Source: Erinaceus europaeus | Taxonomy: Eukaryota; Chordata; Mammalia; Eulipotyphla; Erinaceidae | Length of the DNA stretch: 64,000 nucleotides | Reading direction: 5' to 3' | Assembly: GCF_950295315.1 (NCBI RefSeq) | Contig: NC_080165.1 | Location: forward strand, 6,015,789-6,079,788 | Shown here: one piece after another, positions 20,328-31,244 of the stretch | Position numbering within the stretch: position 1 is the stretch's first letter | Layout: every line of letters starts with the position of its first letter | Position numbers and translations under genes: made by a program | The notes under the pieces: generated by a model | Databases searched by the model: none | The model's input: the letters and a program-made list of their open reading frames with translations, nothing else | Told to the model about the DNA's origin: nothing

Positions 20328-20960
20328 TCTTCTTCTTCTAGCGTCTGCCCTTCTTCCGTAGCCAGTCCACAGCGTCAGGTGGAGCCTGATGTCAAGTTTC
20401 GAGACCTCCTTTGAATCTGGAGAGGTGGCAGTCGCTGACTATGTGGGTCATAGTCTGTCTGGAGCCGCAGGGGTAGTTCGGGTCATCTCTGGCTCCCCAG
20501 CGATGGAACATAGCGGTGCACCGGCCATGGCCTGTTCGATAGCGATTGAGGAGGGCCCAATCATAACGTGCTAGGTCAAAGCCGGTTGACGCTTGCAGGG
20601 GTCTGTGATGAGGTGTTTGTTCTTGACCTCAGCTGACTGCCAGCTCTGTTTCCAAGAGTCTGGAACAGAGAAGTTCAGTGTAGGCGTAGGGGACCAGATT
20701 GGGTGACGAGACGTCAAGCGTTGGACAGGGTGGGCGAAGATCTCCGCGTATATTGGCAGGTCCGGTCGAGCGTAGACGTGGGAAATGAACTTAGATGATG
20801 CCGCATCCCGACGAATATCTGGCGGGGCGATGTTGCTGAGAACTGGCAGCCATGGAACCGGGGTGGAACGGAGGGTTCCAGAAATGATCCTCATGGAGGA
20901 ATATAATTTGGAATCGACCAAGTGGACATGGGGGCTACATCCTGGGGCACAGTATTCTGT
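20328..20960 (-). mobile_element. Vingi-like non-LTR retrotransposon, 5'-truncated 3' end
   Basis: The minus strand encodes the C-terminal end of a non-LTR retrotransposon polyprotein: an open stretch at 20571-20921, then, after a frameshift near 20575-20585, a region with LLNRYRTGHGRC and a CG..QTMTHIVSDC zinc-knuckle-like motif, ending ..DAVDWL. This C-terminal signature fits Ingi/Vingi-type elements; Vingi has been reported as expanded in hedgehogs. An in-frame TGA at 20392-20394 is a second lesion. The final stop (20338-20340) abuts a short GAA-type tail, so there is almost no 3' UTR. A 10-bp TSD, ATCGTGGGAT, flanks it at 20318-20327 and 20961-20970. It is inserted in an R1 copy. Confidence 0.8.
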
Positions 20961-21403
20961 ATCGTGGGATGCAGAAGGCGGAAGGTCTGGCTTCTGTCAT
21001 TGCTTCCCCGCTGAACATGGGTGTTGGCAGGTGGATCCACACTCCCAGCCTGTCTCTTTCCCTTGTAGGGCAGGGCTCTAGGGAGATGGGGCTTCAGGAC
21101 ACATGGTGGGGTCTTCAATCCAGGGAAGTCTGGTCACATCATGGTAGCATCTGGAACCTGGTGGCTGAAAGGCGGTGAGATCTAAAGCAGGGCACGTTGT
21201 TTAACACACAGGAACTCTAAAGTAAGAGCAGAGCAGGTGACATGAGGGGCATGGGGGTGGGAAGAAGCTAGTAGGTCTCTTTTAGGAATATTTCAAGGGG
21301 CTCGTGCCTTGACTAATTTTTTGCCTGAACCTGTCCGCTAACATGCAGGTGGGCTAATAGTATTGTCAGGGGAGAGGGTGTCAGAGTTCAGAATAGGGCT
21401 AGA

Positions 21404-21456
21404 TTGACAACAACAAGGGCAACAAAAGGGAATACATAAGTATTTTTTTTAAAAAA
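21404..21456 (+). mobile_element. 53-bp SINE-A tail insertion
   Basis: Only the last piece of SINE-A (CAACAACAAGGGCAACAAAAG and an A/T-rich end) is present. It is flanked by a perfect 14-bp TSD, AGAATAGGGCTAGA, at 21390-21403 and 21457-21470, so it is a genuine, extremely 5'-truncated retroposition event. Confidence 0.85.
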
Positions 21457-21536
21457 AGAATAGGGCTAGAAAGCTGGCTCAGGGCAGAGAGTAGCTCCCA
21501 AAGATGGAAAAAGTATAGAAATACCATGAACTTGGA

Positions 21537-21757
21537 GAAAGGATCCCAGTTGGAGCCCCCGGCTCCCCACCTGCAGGGGAGTCGCTTCACAGGCAGTGAA
21601 GCAGGTCTGCAGGTGTCTGTCTTTCTCTCCCCCTCTCTGTCTTCCCCTCCTCTCTCCATGTCTCTCTGTCCTATCCAACAACAACAACAACAGTAATAAC
21701 TACAACAATGAAAAACAACAAGGGCAACACAAGAGAAAATAAAAAACAAACAAACTG
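21537..21757 (+). mobile_element. SINE-A lacking most of its tRNA head
   Basis: The element starts near the B-box region (GGATCCCAG...) and runs through the full body and tail. It interrupts the R1 copy between its ATACCATGAAC and CTGTAGACCCC segments. Confidence 0.8.
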
Positions 21758-21925
21758 TAGACCCCATCGATGTGACCCGGGGCCCATGTCTGTCTGTCCA
21801 CACTCAGCACAGGAGCCTGTGTGTCCTCCATCCCTCTGGGTCAGAGCCCACACTCCCCGGGCCACTGCAGAGAACATTCTAGGCTGCACTCATCGCAGGT
21901 CCCGTCTTCCAGTGGCAGGACTTCT

Positions 21926-22163
21926 TCTTTTTTTTTTTTTAAACTTTTTTTTTTAATTTCTTTATTGGGGAGTTAATGTTTTACATTTGACAGTAAATAC
22001 AATAGTTTGTACATGCATACCATTTCTCAGTTTTCCATATAACAATACAACCCCCTCTAGGTCCTCTGGCATCCTTGGACCTGTATCCCCCCCCCCCCCC
22101 CCCATCCAGCCACCCCCACCCCAGAGTCTTTTACTTTGGTGCAAGACGCCAACTCCAGTAGGA
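21926..22163 (-). mobile_element. L1 3' UTR end, 5'-truncated
   Basis: A poly-T run is followed by the antisense L1 tail (TTTCTTTATTGGGGAGTTAATG) and 3' UTR up to the CTTTTACTTTGGTGCAA segment, where homology stops. A C-run at about 22088-22105 corresponds to the G-rich part of the L1 3' UTR. Confidence 0.85.
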
Positions 22164-22539
22164 TTTGGTCTTTTCTGAGTCCCTCTGCGTCCAGCTCTCG
22201 CCCCACCCTGCAACAGCCCAGATCTATATTCTCAACGTTTCCCGGGGCTGCTGTGTCCAGCTCTTGGTACAAGCTGTTCCCTACGCAGAGTGCTTTTGTT
22301 GCCCTGGCAAACACGGCTGCCTTGATGTCAGCCCCAAAGCATCTCCTTGAAATCAGCTTTGGCTACGCCAGACAGATGTAAACTTTTCATGCCTCTCTGC
22401 GCCTTGTACATTACAGCTTTTGTACGTGGGTTTGGTTTTGTTTCGTGCCAGCCCGAACTACTGGAGAAGAGTAGTGTAGATTTTAGGTTATCTTTTCCCA
22501 TATTCTGCTTTTATGATAACGTGCAGCCTGACAAAGATT
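22164..22539. other. Unique DNA
   Basis: Moderately GC-rich, without recognised repeats. Open frames on both strands lack family resemblance. It could be old conserved non-coding sequence. Confidence 0.35.
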
Positions 22540-23520
22540 GAATTCCCAAATACGTCTGTTGACTGGGTAACCGCATGACAGCCAAAGAGAGGGCCGTTCT
22601 TCAGTGCTTGTAACTGACCTGTCTTACACTCTGCTTGCCAGAGAGGCCGGGCATAGTGTCGTGAATTGAACTGTTAGATTTCTGCTTCCGAAATTTGCGC
22701 GTTCATTCTGTTTGCCCATTTTATCATTTCGGATGTTTGTGTATATTTTTTCTTATTAGTTTGTCAGGAAATCTGCGCATGTTAGGAATATTTGCCAATC
22801 GAATGCAATGAAAAGAATTTTTTTTCCAGTCTCTTGTTCATCTTTCCCTTTTCTTTCTTTCTTTTTTTTTTAATGGTGTCTTTTGGTTGTGTGTGAGTCA
22901 AATGCATCAGTTTTTCTGAGGACTTGTACCTTTGCATTTGATTTTAAAATTTTAAATCAAGCAAATGTTTTTTCTCCCCTAGGGCAATTATTTATATATG
23001 TATATATATATATATTTATTTAGGTTTTAGATTTCGTGTTTAGAAGTCTAATCCGCCTGCAGGTTCTTGTTTTGTTTTAGGGATCTAATTTTTAAATATT
23101 TCCAGTTTTGTTTAATTCATTTCAAGTGGCAAATCAATGATTCATTAAGCATGGCTGCCTTGCTCTGCTCATCTTTATGTACGGCCCTGTTTCTAGGCTC
23201 TTGAACCATTAATCTCTGTCTCCAGATGCGTAGCAGTAACACAGGATTTTAATCACTGTATCTTTATAACACGTCTTGATATCTGACAGGATAAAAGCCC
23301 GTATAGTTTTCTTTCATAAAAATGATAAATATTCTGAACACTGTGGTCTTTCATTTGAATTTAAAATTGTCGATAAGATTCTCATGGAAATTTTGAGTAG
23401 TCAAAACAAAGAGAATGAACATTTCTGTATGATGAAGGGTGAGTTTAAGGATATGATAGATTCTTTAAGGTAAAAACTTTGTGAACTGATGGAAACATCT
23501 ATTTGCATCTATTTAGGGTC
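22540..23520 (-). mobile_element. Ancient L1 ORF2/3' sequence, heavily decayed
   Basis: Antisense landmarks of old mammalian L1 are visible, such as TTTTAATCACTGTATCTTTATAAC near 23245, but no long frame survives. A TA microsatellite is at about 22993-23015. Confidence 0.55.
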
Positions 23521-23880
23521 AAGGCTATATTGATTTGCTAGCTGCAAAGATAGATAACCACAGACTGGGTGGCTAAAAGAATAGAAACTCATTTCCTCAC
23601 AGTTCTGGACGGTAAAAGTTGGAGACCAACATGATGATGGAGGTGGCACTTTGATTCTGGGGGCTTTTCCTGGATTTCCGTCTTCACGCAGTCTTCTTTC
23701 TGTACGTATCTGTGTCCGCTGTCGTCCTTACAGAGACAACATATTGGATTAGCGTTTACTCAGCTAACCTCATTTCACCTAATTACCTCTTTAATGGCCC
23801 TATCTCCAAGCGCAGCTACCTTCTGCATTATTGGAGTTAGGACATCAGCATAGAAACTTGGGGGCATATAATTCGCCCAT
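23521..23880 (+). mobile_element. Old mammalian interspersed repeat
   Basis: ACCACAGACTGGGTGGCT, CTCACAGTTCTGGACGG and TAATGGCCCTATCTCCAAG, in this order, match a widespread ancient placental repeat that I recognise by sequence but cannot name safely. Confidence 0.6.
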
Positions 23881-24074
23881 AATGGTTCTATGCAGTGATG
23901 TGGGGTACGAGACAACTTATTTATTTCCCCATAATTGTATAATGAATTAGATTTGTAAAGATTAAGTACGTGAAGAGATTTCACTTGTTATGTTAGATAA
24001 TTACTAAGGAAAAATCAAGTATGTTATGTTAATAAGTACAGTTTAGAACATATGAGAGTTAAATTTGGAATGCA

Positions 24075-24222
24075 GCCAGTTTTGTTTGTTTGTTTGTTTT
24101 CTTTTCTGATCAGAACACTGTTCTGCTCTGGTTAATATCAGGAGTTGGGCCTGGGGCTTTAGAGCCTCAGGCATAGAAATCGCTTCCATAATCTTGATGC
24201 TATCTCCCCAGCCCAGGGCACA
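24075..24222 (-). mobile_element. SINE-C-like, long form
   Basis: Antisense TCTGCTCTGGTTAATATCAGG, GGGGCTTTAGAGCCTCAGGCA and TGATGCTATCTCCCCAG. Confidence 0.7.
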
Positions 24223-24344
24223 CCTATATCTTACCTAAAGTTCTCTTAGAAGTGCCCCCCCCCAAAAAAAAAAAAAAAGATTGTGACTATTTGGTAGACT
24301 TGTGAATTATTTATGTATTTTAACTTAAAAGTTTAAATGACTAC

Positions 24345-24475
24345 TGGTGAAGGAGCTCAGGTGGTTAGGCAGCACGTAGCTTTGCCATGTGGATGGCTCA
24401 GGTTTGAGCACGGCCTCCCCAAAACACAACACGACCCACAGAAACTAAGCTCCAGGAAAAGGTAGGTTAGAAATT
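24345..24475 (+). mobile_element. tRNA-like SINE, unclassified
   Basis: GGAGCTCAGGTGGTTAGGC and CTCAGGTTTGAGCACGGCC resemble A- and B-box spacing; family unclear. Confidence 0.4.
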
Positions 24476-24662
24476 AAGCCCGGCTGGACCACAGCTTGAC
24501 TTAGCTTATTTTTTTCTTTCCTCTTCCTTTGCTTTGCTTTGCTTCACCATCAAATTCTGTCATATCACTTGGCATAGAAGTAAGGAAAAATATGAGAAAA
24601 ACCCCTTTCTAAGAAAAGATGCATCATTTAAAATGTATAAAAAAAAACAAGACACATGATGT

Positions 24663-24815
24663 TAGAGCCAAGTAGACAGCAGAACCTATAGTGCAACAGA
24701 GTTTCATGCCTGAGGCCCCAGGCCGGTTCTTGGCACTGTGAATAAGCCAGAGTTGATCTGGAAAACAAACAAACAAACAAACAAACAAATGGTAAAATAT
24801 ATATATATATATATT
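24663..24815 (+). mobile_element. SINE-C with AAAC tail and TA microsatellite
   Basis: Diverged SINE-C (TTCATGCCTGAGGCCCCAGG, CAGAGTTGATCTGG) whose tail is (CAAA)n, followed by (TA)n. Confidence 0.8.
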
Positions 24816-24849
24816 AGTGGATAAATCCATATGCTTTTAGACAGAAAAT

Positions 24850-25290
24850 AATATTTTGTCTGGTCTCTCTCCAGTCTACAAATGCAAGGTGAGATTTTCA
24901 GTCTGTTTGAACCTCATGCCGCTAATTCACAAGTGTCTGCTGGAAGTTTTCTTTTACCAATTTGATCTTTAACATAGCCACTGCTTCTTGTAGAAAGTGC
25001 TAGGAAATAACTCTTCACTTGACAAGCTTTTCCGTTTCCTGTTGCGTCATCTTTCTAGCCTCCAGGTAGTTCTGTCCCTCTGGCCCGGTCTCAGTAGTAC
25101 GTTTGCTAAGAACTTTCTACTTCTGTTCTTGTATTATGAAAGGGCACCCCCATAGCAGAGTCTCCTCGTTTTGTTTTTTTTTGTGGCTTTGTTTCACAGT
25201 TCTACCATTGATTTTTCGGGACTTATGATAACTTAAATAGCCACCAAGCTCTTGCTGACTGCCGAAAAGTATTATATACCTGGAAATTAT
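24850..25290. other. Unique AT-rich DNA
   Basis: Nothing recognised apart from short T-runs. Confidence 0.4.
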
Positions 25291-25297
25291 ACTTACA

Positions 25298-25326
25298 TTT
25301 TATTATTATTATTATTATTATTATTA
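25298..25326 (+). repeat. (TTA)n microsatellite
   Basis: About nine TTA/ATT units. Confidence 0.95.
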
Positions 25327-25429
25327 CTACAGACAATATAAACTTTAGATTTAAATCAGCTGAAGTCACATTTCTGCTGATGGAATTTTTATTTTAGATA
25401 TCACCTGTGTTGGTAAACAGTAATCAAGT

Positions 25430-25556
25430 GCTGGGTGGGGATAGACAGCACACTGATTATGTAAAGAGTCTCATGCCTGAGACTCCGAAGTTCCAGGTTC
25501 AATCTGCTGCCCACCATGAGCCAGAGCTGTACTCTAGGGTTAAAAAAAAAAAAAAT
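25430..25556 (+). mobile_element. SINE-C
   Basis: GGGTGGGGATAGACAGCACAC, CCAGGTTCAATCTGCTGCCC and an A-tail. Confidence 0.85.
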
Positions 25557-25726
25557 CAGTTATTAAAATGATTTTTTTCCAAGTCATCTTACTAGGGAAA
25601 TAATTATTGACAGCACCGTTGTCACGTGGATACAGTCTCTTACCTTCTGGAGGTAGTGTCAGCATGCTCTTCACTCCTGCCACCTACTAAGTCCCCTACC
25701 ACTGTGCACTGTTTCACTTATTTTAT

Positions 25727-25895
25727 AAGTTTGTTTACTTATTATTGGACAGAGACAGAAAGGAATTGAGAGGGGAGGGGAGACAGAGAGGGAGAGAGAC
25801 AGAGACACCTGCAGCCCTCGTGAAGCTTTCCCCTTGTAGATGGGGACCAGGGGCTTGAACCTGGGTCTTTGTGTGCTGTGATATGTGCGCTATTT
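25727..25895 (-). mobile_element. SINE-B with body deletion
   Basis: Antisense tail and head are clear; about 14 bases of the CTTCACCACTTG segment are lost (GCAGCCCTCGTGAAGC). Confidence 0.85.
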
Positions 25896-26117
25896 CCTCA
25901 AACCTTTCCATTCCCTCCTGTCTCCCTCCAGAGTCCTCGACTTTGCTGCAAAAGACTACATTTAGTCCGAGCGGCATCTTGTGTTTTCCCTTTTCTTTCT
26001 TTCTTTTTTTTTTTGGTCGGTTCTGCCTGTAAGTAAGGTGACTCAGCCCTTTTCCTTCTTCCTTATCTCAGTATGATTCTTCAGGTTCTAAGTTCTATCC
26101 AAGATGTGTCCAGGGTG

Positions 26118-26412
26118 AATTTTTTTTTAATTTTTATATTTATTTATTTATTTTCCCTTTTGTTGCCCTTGTTTTTTTTTGTTGTTGTTGTTGGAGTTAT
26201 TGTTGTCGTTATGGATGTTGTTGTTGTTGGATAGGACAGAGAGAAATGGAGAGAGGAGGGGAAGACAGAGAGGGGGAGAGAAAGGCAGACACCTGCAGAC
26301 CTGCTTCACCCTGCAGGTGGGGAGCCCGGGGGCTTGAACCGGGATCTTTAAGCCGGTCCTTGCGCTTCGTGCCACATGCGCTTAACCCACTGAGCTACTG
26401 CTGGACTCCCAG
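26118..26412 (-). mobile_element. SINE-A with 21-base body deletion
   Basis: The copy is full length except that CTTCACC joins directly to CTGCAGGTGGGG, losing the segment between two related motifs. Confidence 0.9.
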
Positions 26413-27735
26413 GAGAATTCTTTTTGTACATACACCCCATCTATTAACTACTCATCTGGCATAGCACATCTGGGTTGCATCTAAGCTTGGGACAGTTTGT
26501 GAACAGTGCTCCTGTAAGCATAAAGGGTGTGCACAGGTATCTTTGGATAGGTACTTTTGAATCATTGTTACTGGGTGGGCTTAATGATTTACAGTGTAGT
26601 CACTGACACTCGGTACAGCTTCAAAGTACTTTTGTTTTCTCTGGATAAATCCCTAGGAGAAAACTGCTGGATCCTAAACTGTGCGTGTCTCTCTCTCCTT
26701 CTTTTTTTTCTATCTTTTTTCCCTCTTAATTTTCTCCTTCCTTCCTGCTTTTCACTTCTTTATGCCACCAGGGTTATCCTGGGGTTTGGTGCCTGTGCCC
26801 TAACTCCACTATTAATGGTGATTTGCTCCTTTTCCTTCCTTCCTTCCTTCCTTCCTTCCTTCCTTCCTTCCTTCCTTCCCTCTCTCTCTCTCTCTCTCTC
26901 TTTCTTCCTCTCTCTCTTTCTTTCTTTTGACAGAAAGAAACAGAGAAGGAAAAGGGGAGATTAAAAAAAGAAACCTGTAGGGGTGTTTCACCGATGGTGA
27001 AGCTTCCCTCTGCAGGTCGGGCCTAGAGACTCTTTAAGGGGCGTCCTTGCAAATGCTCTGCCGGCGGTGTGCTGCTCGCCGGCCCCAGGCACGAACCTTT
27101 CTAGTGTTGTGAGGACTCTCCAGATTGTTTTCAAAAGAGGATAAAACAATTTACCCAAAATCAGTTCTCACCAAGGCTGCGGAAGGATTCCATTTCCCCC
27201 ACGTCCTCAGCAGCCCCTGCTATTTCTGTCCTCTGCAATTTTTAACATTCTCAAAGAGTCGTGAAGGAGCAGCTCACTGTTGCCTTCGCTTTCATTCCTC
27301 TGCCAGCCAGTGACTGAGTGTCATTTCACACGTCTCTGGAGCGTGTAGATAATCTCCCTTAGAGAAGGTCCTGCCCATCTCCTCTTCCCATTCTCCATGG
27401 TGGCTGCTGCTGAGTTTTGTGAGTTCCTTATAGGACTCGGTTATCAGCTCTTTGTCTGATGTAAGGCAGGTAAAGGTCTACCTGTTTTGTAGTATCTCTG
27501 TTTTGATGATGGTTCCTTTTGTTGTGTGGAAGCTTCTCAGTTTGATGTAGTCTCACTGATATATTTTGCTTTTGTTTTCCTACTGCTGGCTCAAGCCTTT
27601 GAAGACATCTCCGAAACAAAAATCACGGGATATTCTGCCACTATTGTCTTCTAGGTATGGGACAGTTTCTGGTCTAATACCCACGTCTCTTGGTCCATTT
27701 GGAGTTGGCTCTGTGCAAGGTGCTATGTGGTGGTC
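26413..27735 (-). mobile_element. Old L1 ORF2 C-terminal region, split by a SINE
   Basis: Antisense ORF2 landmarks (GGTTGCATCTAAGCTTGGG; later CTCTTTGTCTGATGTAAGGC and AGCTTCTCAGTTTGATGTAG) lie on both sides of a SINE at 26755-27087. All frames are broken. Confidence 0.75.
26755..27087 (-). mobile_element. SINE-A-like with CCTT/CT microsatellite
   Basis: The antisense 3' module (CACCAGGGTTATCCTGGGG) is followed by a long pyrimidine microsatellite (about 26835-26930) and a diverged body and head. It interrupts the old L1. Confidence 0.75.
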
Positions 27736-28046
27736 TTTTTTCTTTTCTTTTCTTTTCTTTTTTATATTTATCTATTTTCCCTTTTGTTGCCCTTTTAAAA
27801 TTATTGTTGTAGTTATTATTGTTGTTGTTATTGATGTCGTCGTTATTGGATAGGACAGAGAGGAATGGAAAGAGGAGGGCAAGACAGAGAGGGGGAGAGA
27901 AAGACAGACACCTGCAGACCTGCTTCACCGCCTGTAAAGTGACTCCCCTGCAGGTGGGGGCCCCCGGGTTCGAACCGGGATCCTTACACGGGTGCTTGTG
28001 TTTCACACCACGTGCGCTTAACCTGCTGCGCTACCCCCTGGCTCCC
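27736..28046 (-). mobile_element. SINE-A, full length
   Basis: T-rich start (TTTTC repeats), tail, body and full head ending GCGCTACCCCCTGGCTCCC. It marks the end of the old L1. Confidence 0.9.
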
Positions 28047-28347
28047 AGTGGCCCTCTTCTTCCTCATACCTCGCCTCAACTATCCTAGAAGTGATAAACT
28101 TGCTTTCCCAGTTCAACTATCTGAACCTCCCACCCCCACTCCCGCCCCCGTCATGAATTGGTTACCCGTATGTGGGAAGGAAAAGAATGTCCAAGACACA
28201 TTGGTGTCGATCTGTGCTTCACACTAGGGGTCGCCAAAACAGTATTTAACATCAACAAGTAGGCCAGGAGTTGATAAGATGTTCTCTGAATCCCCCTCCC
28301 CCTTTCTCTTTTCTGTTCATTAGCTGGAACTTCACTGTTGTAGGCTA
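28047..28347. other. Unique DNA
   Basis: Nothing recognised. Confidence 0.35.
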
Positions 28348-28520
28348 ATTTTTTTTTTTTTTATAGAAAGGACAAGAGAGAGAAAGTGAGAAGAGAGACA
28401 CCACAGACTGAAAGCTTCCCCCAGTGCGGTAGTACTTGCATTTAGGGTTCTGGGGGTCTAAACCTGGGTTGCCCACAGGGCAAAGCAGGTGCCCTTCCTG
28501 GTGAACTATCTTGCCAGACT
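28348..28520 (-). mobile_element. SINE-D
   Basis: T-run, GA-rich tail and antisense TCTAAACCTGGGTTGCCC with a head-like end (GAACTATCTTGCCAGACTC). Confidence 0.55.
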
Positions 28521-28804
28521 CAGCTTTCTGAAAGTTTCAACCACAGTAAGAAGAAAAGGTACCTTAGGAATGAAATACTTAAAACAAGACTTTGGTTCTG
28601 CTTTCTTTTTAGTGATAACCAAAACTGACGGATTCAGGATAAAAGCAAACAGTCTTCTGTTATCATTGAACAAACTTCACTTCAGGGTTTTCTGTTTAGT
28701 TGGATTAAGTGGTGATGTCGCATTCATTTAAGAGAATTTAGGGAATGTGAAAGATGAAATTTTGAAGATAGGACCTACTTTTCTGTGGTTAAAAATATCT
28801 TTAG

Positions 28805-29130
28805 AAAGAGGCAGATCCAAGATGGCTGAGTAAGAGGATCTATGTTTTCCATTGGTCTCACTAACAGCAGAGTCATAAAAATACACAGAAATATCCATCT
28901 AGTAACAGTCCTGAATTGCAAATAAGCTTCTATAGTAATGAATAAAATATCAGATCCAAGCAAGGGGACACAGAGAGAAGCCCTGCTGGGGGGAATGTCC
29001 CATCTCTACAACAATGAACAGTAAGCAGGAATTTGCCAGTAAGGTATGAAATTTTAACCTGGGGGGAAGAGGCAGGCTGAACTGAAATATTCGCACCCCA
29101 ATCACAGTACAGCTCTGTGTCTATAACTAT
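28805..29130 (+). mobile_element. Possible L1 5' UTR fragment
   Basis: AGATCCAAGATGGCTGAGTAAG near 28813 is the style of motif at the 5' end of mammalian L1. The rest is too diverged to place, so this is tentative. Confidence 0.35.
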
Positions 29131-29439
29131 AAGATAATGGGAGTTAAGAACTACAGCCTGGATGGGAATCACAGCTTTAGCCTTCCTCATGATGGTAATA
29201 GTTTCTTGAGTTTAGCCCTGTTGGATGCGGTTGTAGTGGAATTCAGTTTTCATAGTAACAGACCCTGGATTCGGAGGGGAAACGCTCCATCACTGGCACA
29301 TGGCCTGCCTGTGTTTTATCACCCCCAGCCTGGTGATCACCTGCAACTTCAAATGTATGATTGCCACAGATAGGCTTGACCGTGGTGTTATAGCACCAGC
29401 CAGGCATTTGCAACCACTGATGCCTTTGTTTGTTTTATT

Positions 29440-29707
29440 GCTACCATGATGATTGCTGGGGATCAGTGCCTGCACAACAAATCCACCTCTTCTGAAGATA
29501 TTTTTTTCTATTTTTAACAGGACAGATAAAAATTGGGAGGGGAGATAGAGAGAGAGAGAGAGGGAGAGAGAGAGATACAAAGATAGACACATGTAGACCT
29601 GCTTCACTGCTTGTGAAGTGTCCCCCTGCAGGAGGGGAGCCGGGATTCAAACCTGAGTCCTTGCTCATGGTGATATGTGGACTTTACTGGGTGTAACACT
29701 GCCCAGC
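29440..29707 (-). mobile_element. SINE-A with GA microsatellite
   Basis: Antisense 3' module is altered (GATTGCTGGGGATCAGTGCC), body has an expanded GA tract (29547-29575), head is diverged. Confidence 0.8.
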
Positions 29708-29854
29708 CCCCTACTGGTGCCTTTAAAACACCCCAAATCCAAGCATGATGATGCATGACCAGTTGAGATGTCTCCCTGGCCACTCATCCGATAGTATGTG
29801 GGTATTCCTTTCCATGTGATTCTCTACTTGCTCTTGCTGCTTTAAAGTTTTTCT

Positions 29855-30010
29855 CTTTATCTGCTTTAAGGATTTATAGTCAGAGAGAGAGAGAGAAAAA
29901 GAGAGAGAGGGAGAGAGAAGAGAATGAAAGCAGCATCACTCTGGCACACAAACTTCAGGTTCAAACCTGGAGACTCATACCATTATGACCAGCACTCTAT
30001 TTCCTATGCC
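29855..30010 (-). mobile_element. SINE-D with GA tract
   Basis: (GA)n then ATCACTCTGGCACACAAAC and GGTTCAAACCTGGAGAC. Confidence 0.6.
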
Positions 30011-30347
30011 GCCTTCATCTTTGACTTTTGATATTTTAACTACATGTGTCTACCATCTGGCCCCACATAAACATAAGGGCGTTTGAAATATGTAACTGTT
30101 TTTTCACTACATTATCAATGATTTGCCCATAACCAACACTAAATAAATACTTGTGAATTAGAATTTTGTTCTTGCTCTGTATTAGGCAGGGAGATACTTC
30201 AAACTTTTTTTAAAAAAATTACCCTTCAGGCATTGGGAATAGCTACCTTAAAATCTAAACTGTCTTTTCGCTTATTTGTTTGGTTTTTTTTTTTTTCCAA
30301 AAGAACTAATATCAATGAAAGAAAAATCAGTGACAAGGCTTAACCCA
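30011..30347. other. Unique AT-rich DNA
   Basis: Nothing recognised apart from T-runs. Confidence 0.35.
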
Positions 30348-30500
30348 CAGAGGGAGGGCACACATTACAATGTAAGAAGACCCTAGTTCACATCTACAGG
30401 GAGGGAAGCTTCACAGGCAGTGGAAGAGTGCTACAGATGTTTCTCTCTGTCTCTCTCTTCCTCTCTCTACCAGTCTCTTCTCACCCTCTATTTAAAAACA
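30348..30500 (+). mobile_element. SINE-B, 5'-truncated
   Basis: Starts within the head at GCACACATTACAATGTAAG and runs through AGCTTCACAGGCAGTGG. Confidence 0.75.
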
Positions 30501-30540
30501 ATGACACTGGAATCATGGTGTTATGCAGGCACTGAGTTTC

Positions 30541-30830
30541 AGGAACTGGGTGGCGGTGCATCAGTTAAACGCACTTAGTACTAAGCGCAAGAACTAAGCG
30601 GGTTCAAGACCCCGGCTCTCCACCTGCAGAAGGGTCGCTGCACAAGTGGTGAAGCAGCTCTGCAGGTGTCTCTCTTTCTCTCTCCCCCTATCTTCCCCTC
30701 TTCTCTCAACTTCATTCTGTCCTATCCAGTAAAATGGAAAAGACAGCTGCCAGGAGCAGTGGATTTGTAGTGCTGGCACCGAGCCCCAGCTATAGCCCTG
30801 GAGGCAAAAATAATAGTGATGATAATAAAG
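30541..30830 (+). mobile_element. SINE-A with 3' module
   Basis: Diverged head, body, and the 3' module (CAGGAGCAGTGGATTTGTAG, CTATAGCCCTGGAGGC). Confidence 0.88.
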
Positions 30831-30847
30831 TTTTAAAAATATCAATG

Positions 30848-30948
30848 AGGAAGAGAGAGAGCGAGAGAAAGGAACCAGAGTATCACTCTGTCACATGCAA
30901 TGGGCATCAAGCTCAGGAAGTCCAAGGGCTCCTTGGTCGTGAATATAT
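30848..30948 (-). mobile_element. SINE-D
   Basis: GA tract followed by AACCAGAGTATCACTCTGTC and a diverged head. Confidence 0.55.
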
Positions 30949-31244
30949 TATACTTTAATGTTTCCAAATTGTTGCAAGGAGTCATCTCAAAAGACTGCAT
31001 GAACAGGTTTCACTTAAGTTTAGTTGTGACTTTTGAATATTAGTAATCACAAATGAGAACTGAAATGGATGGAGCCTGCGCAGGTGACATTTGAACAGCT
31101 GAGCGTGCGACTTACCGTGATCTACCCAAATAAACACCACAGGGGACTCTTATGGCTTTCATTATATTTTAATTATATTTGAATATATATTTCAGCTGAG
31201 TAAAAGTGAAAGTTGTCTAGTCCCTAGGAGAGATTTCATTTCTT
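30949..31244. other. Unique AT-rich DNA
   Basis: Nothing recognised. Confidence 0.35.

Larger units (their letters stand above)
20165..21925 (-). mobile_element. R1 copy carrying several nested insertions
   Basis: The L1-like tail (20165-20317), the middle (20971-21403 and 21471-21536) and the upstream part (21757-21925) belong to one minus-oriented R1. It is interrupted by the Vingi fragment, a 53-bp SINE tail and a SINE-A, and is cut off on the right by an L1 3' end. Confidence 0.75.

Noticed and set aside
20571..20921. 116-codon frame as a host gene
   Set aside because: It lies inside a TSD-flanked insertion and encodes part of a Vingi-like polyprotein.
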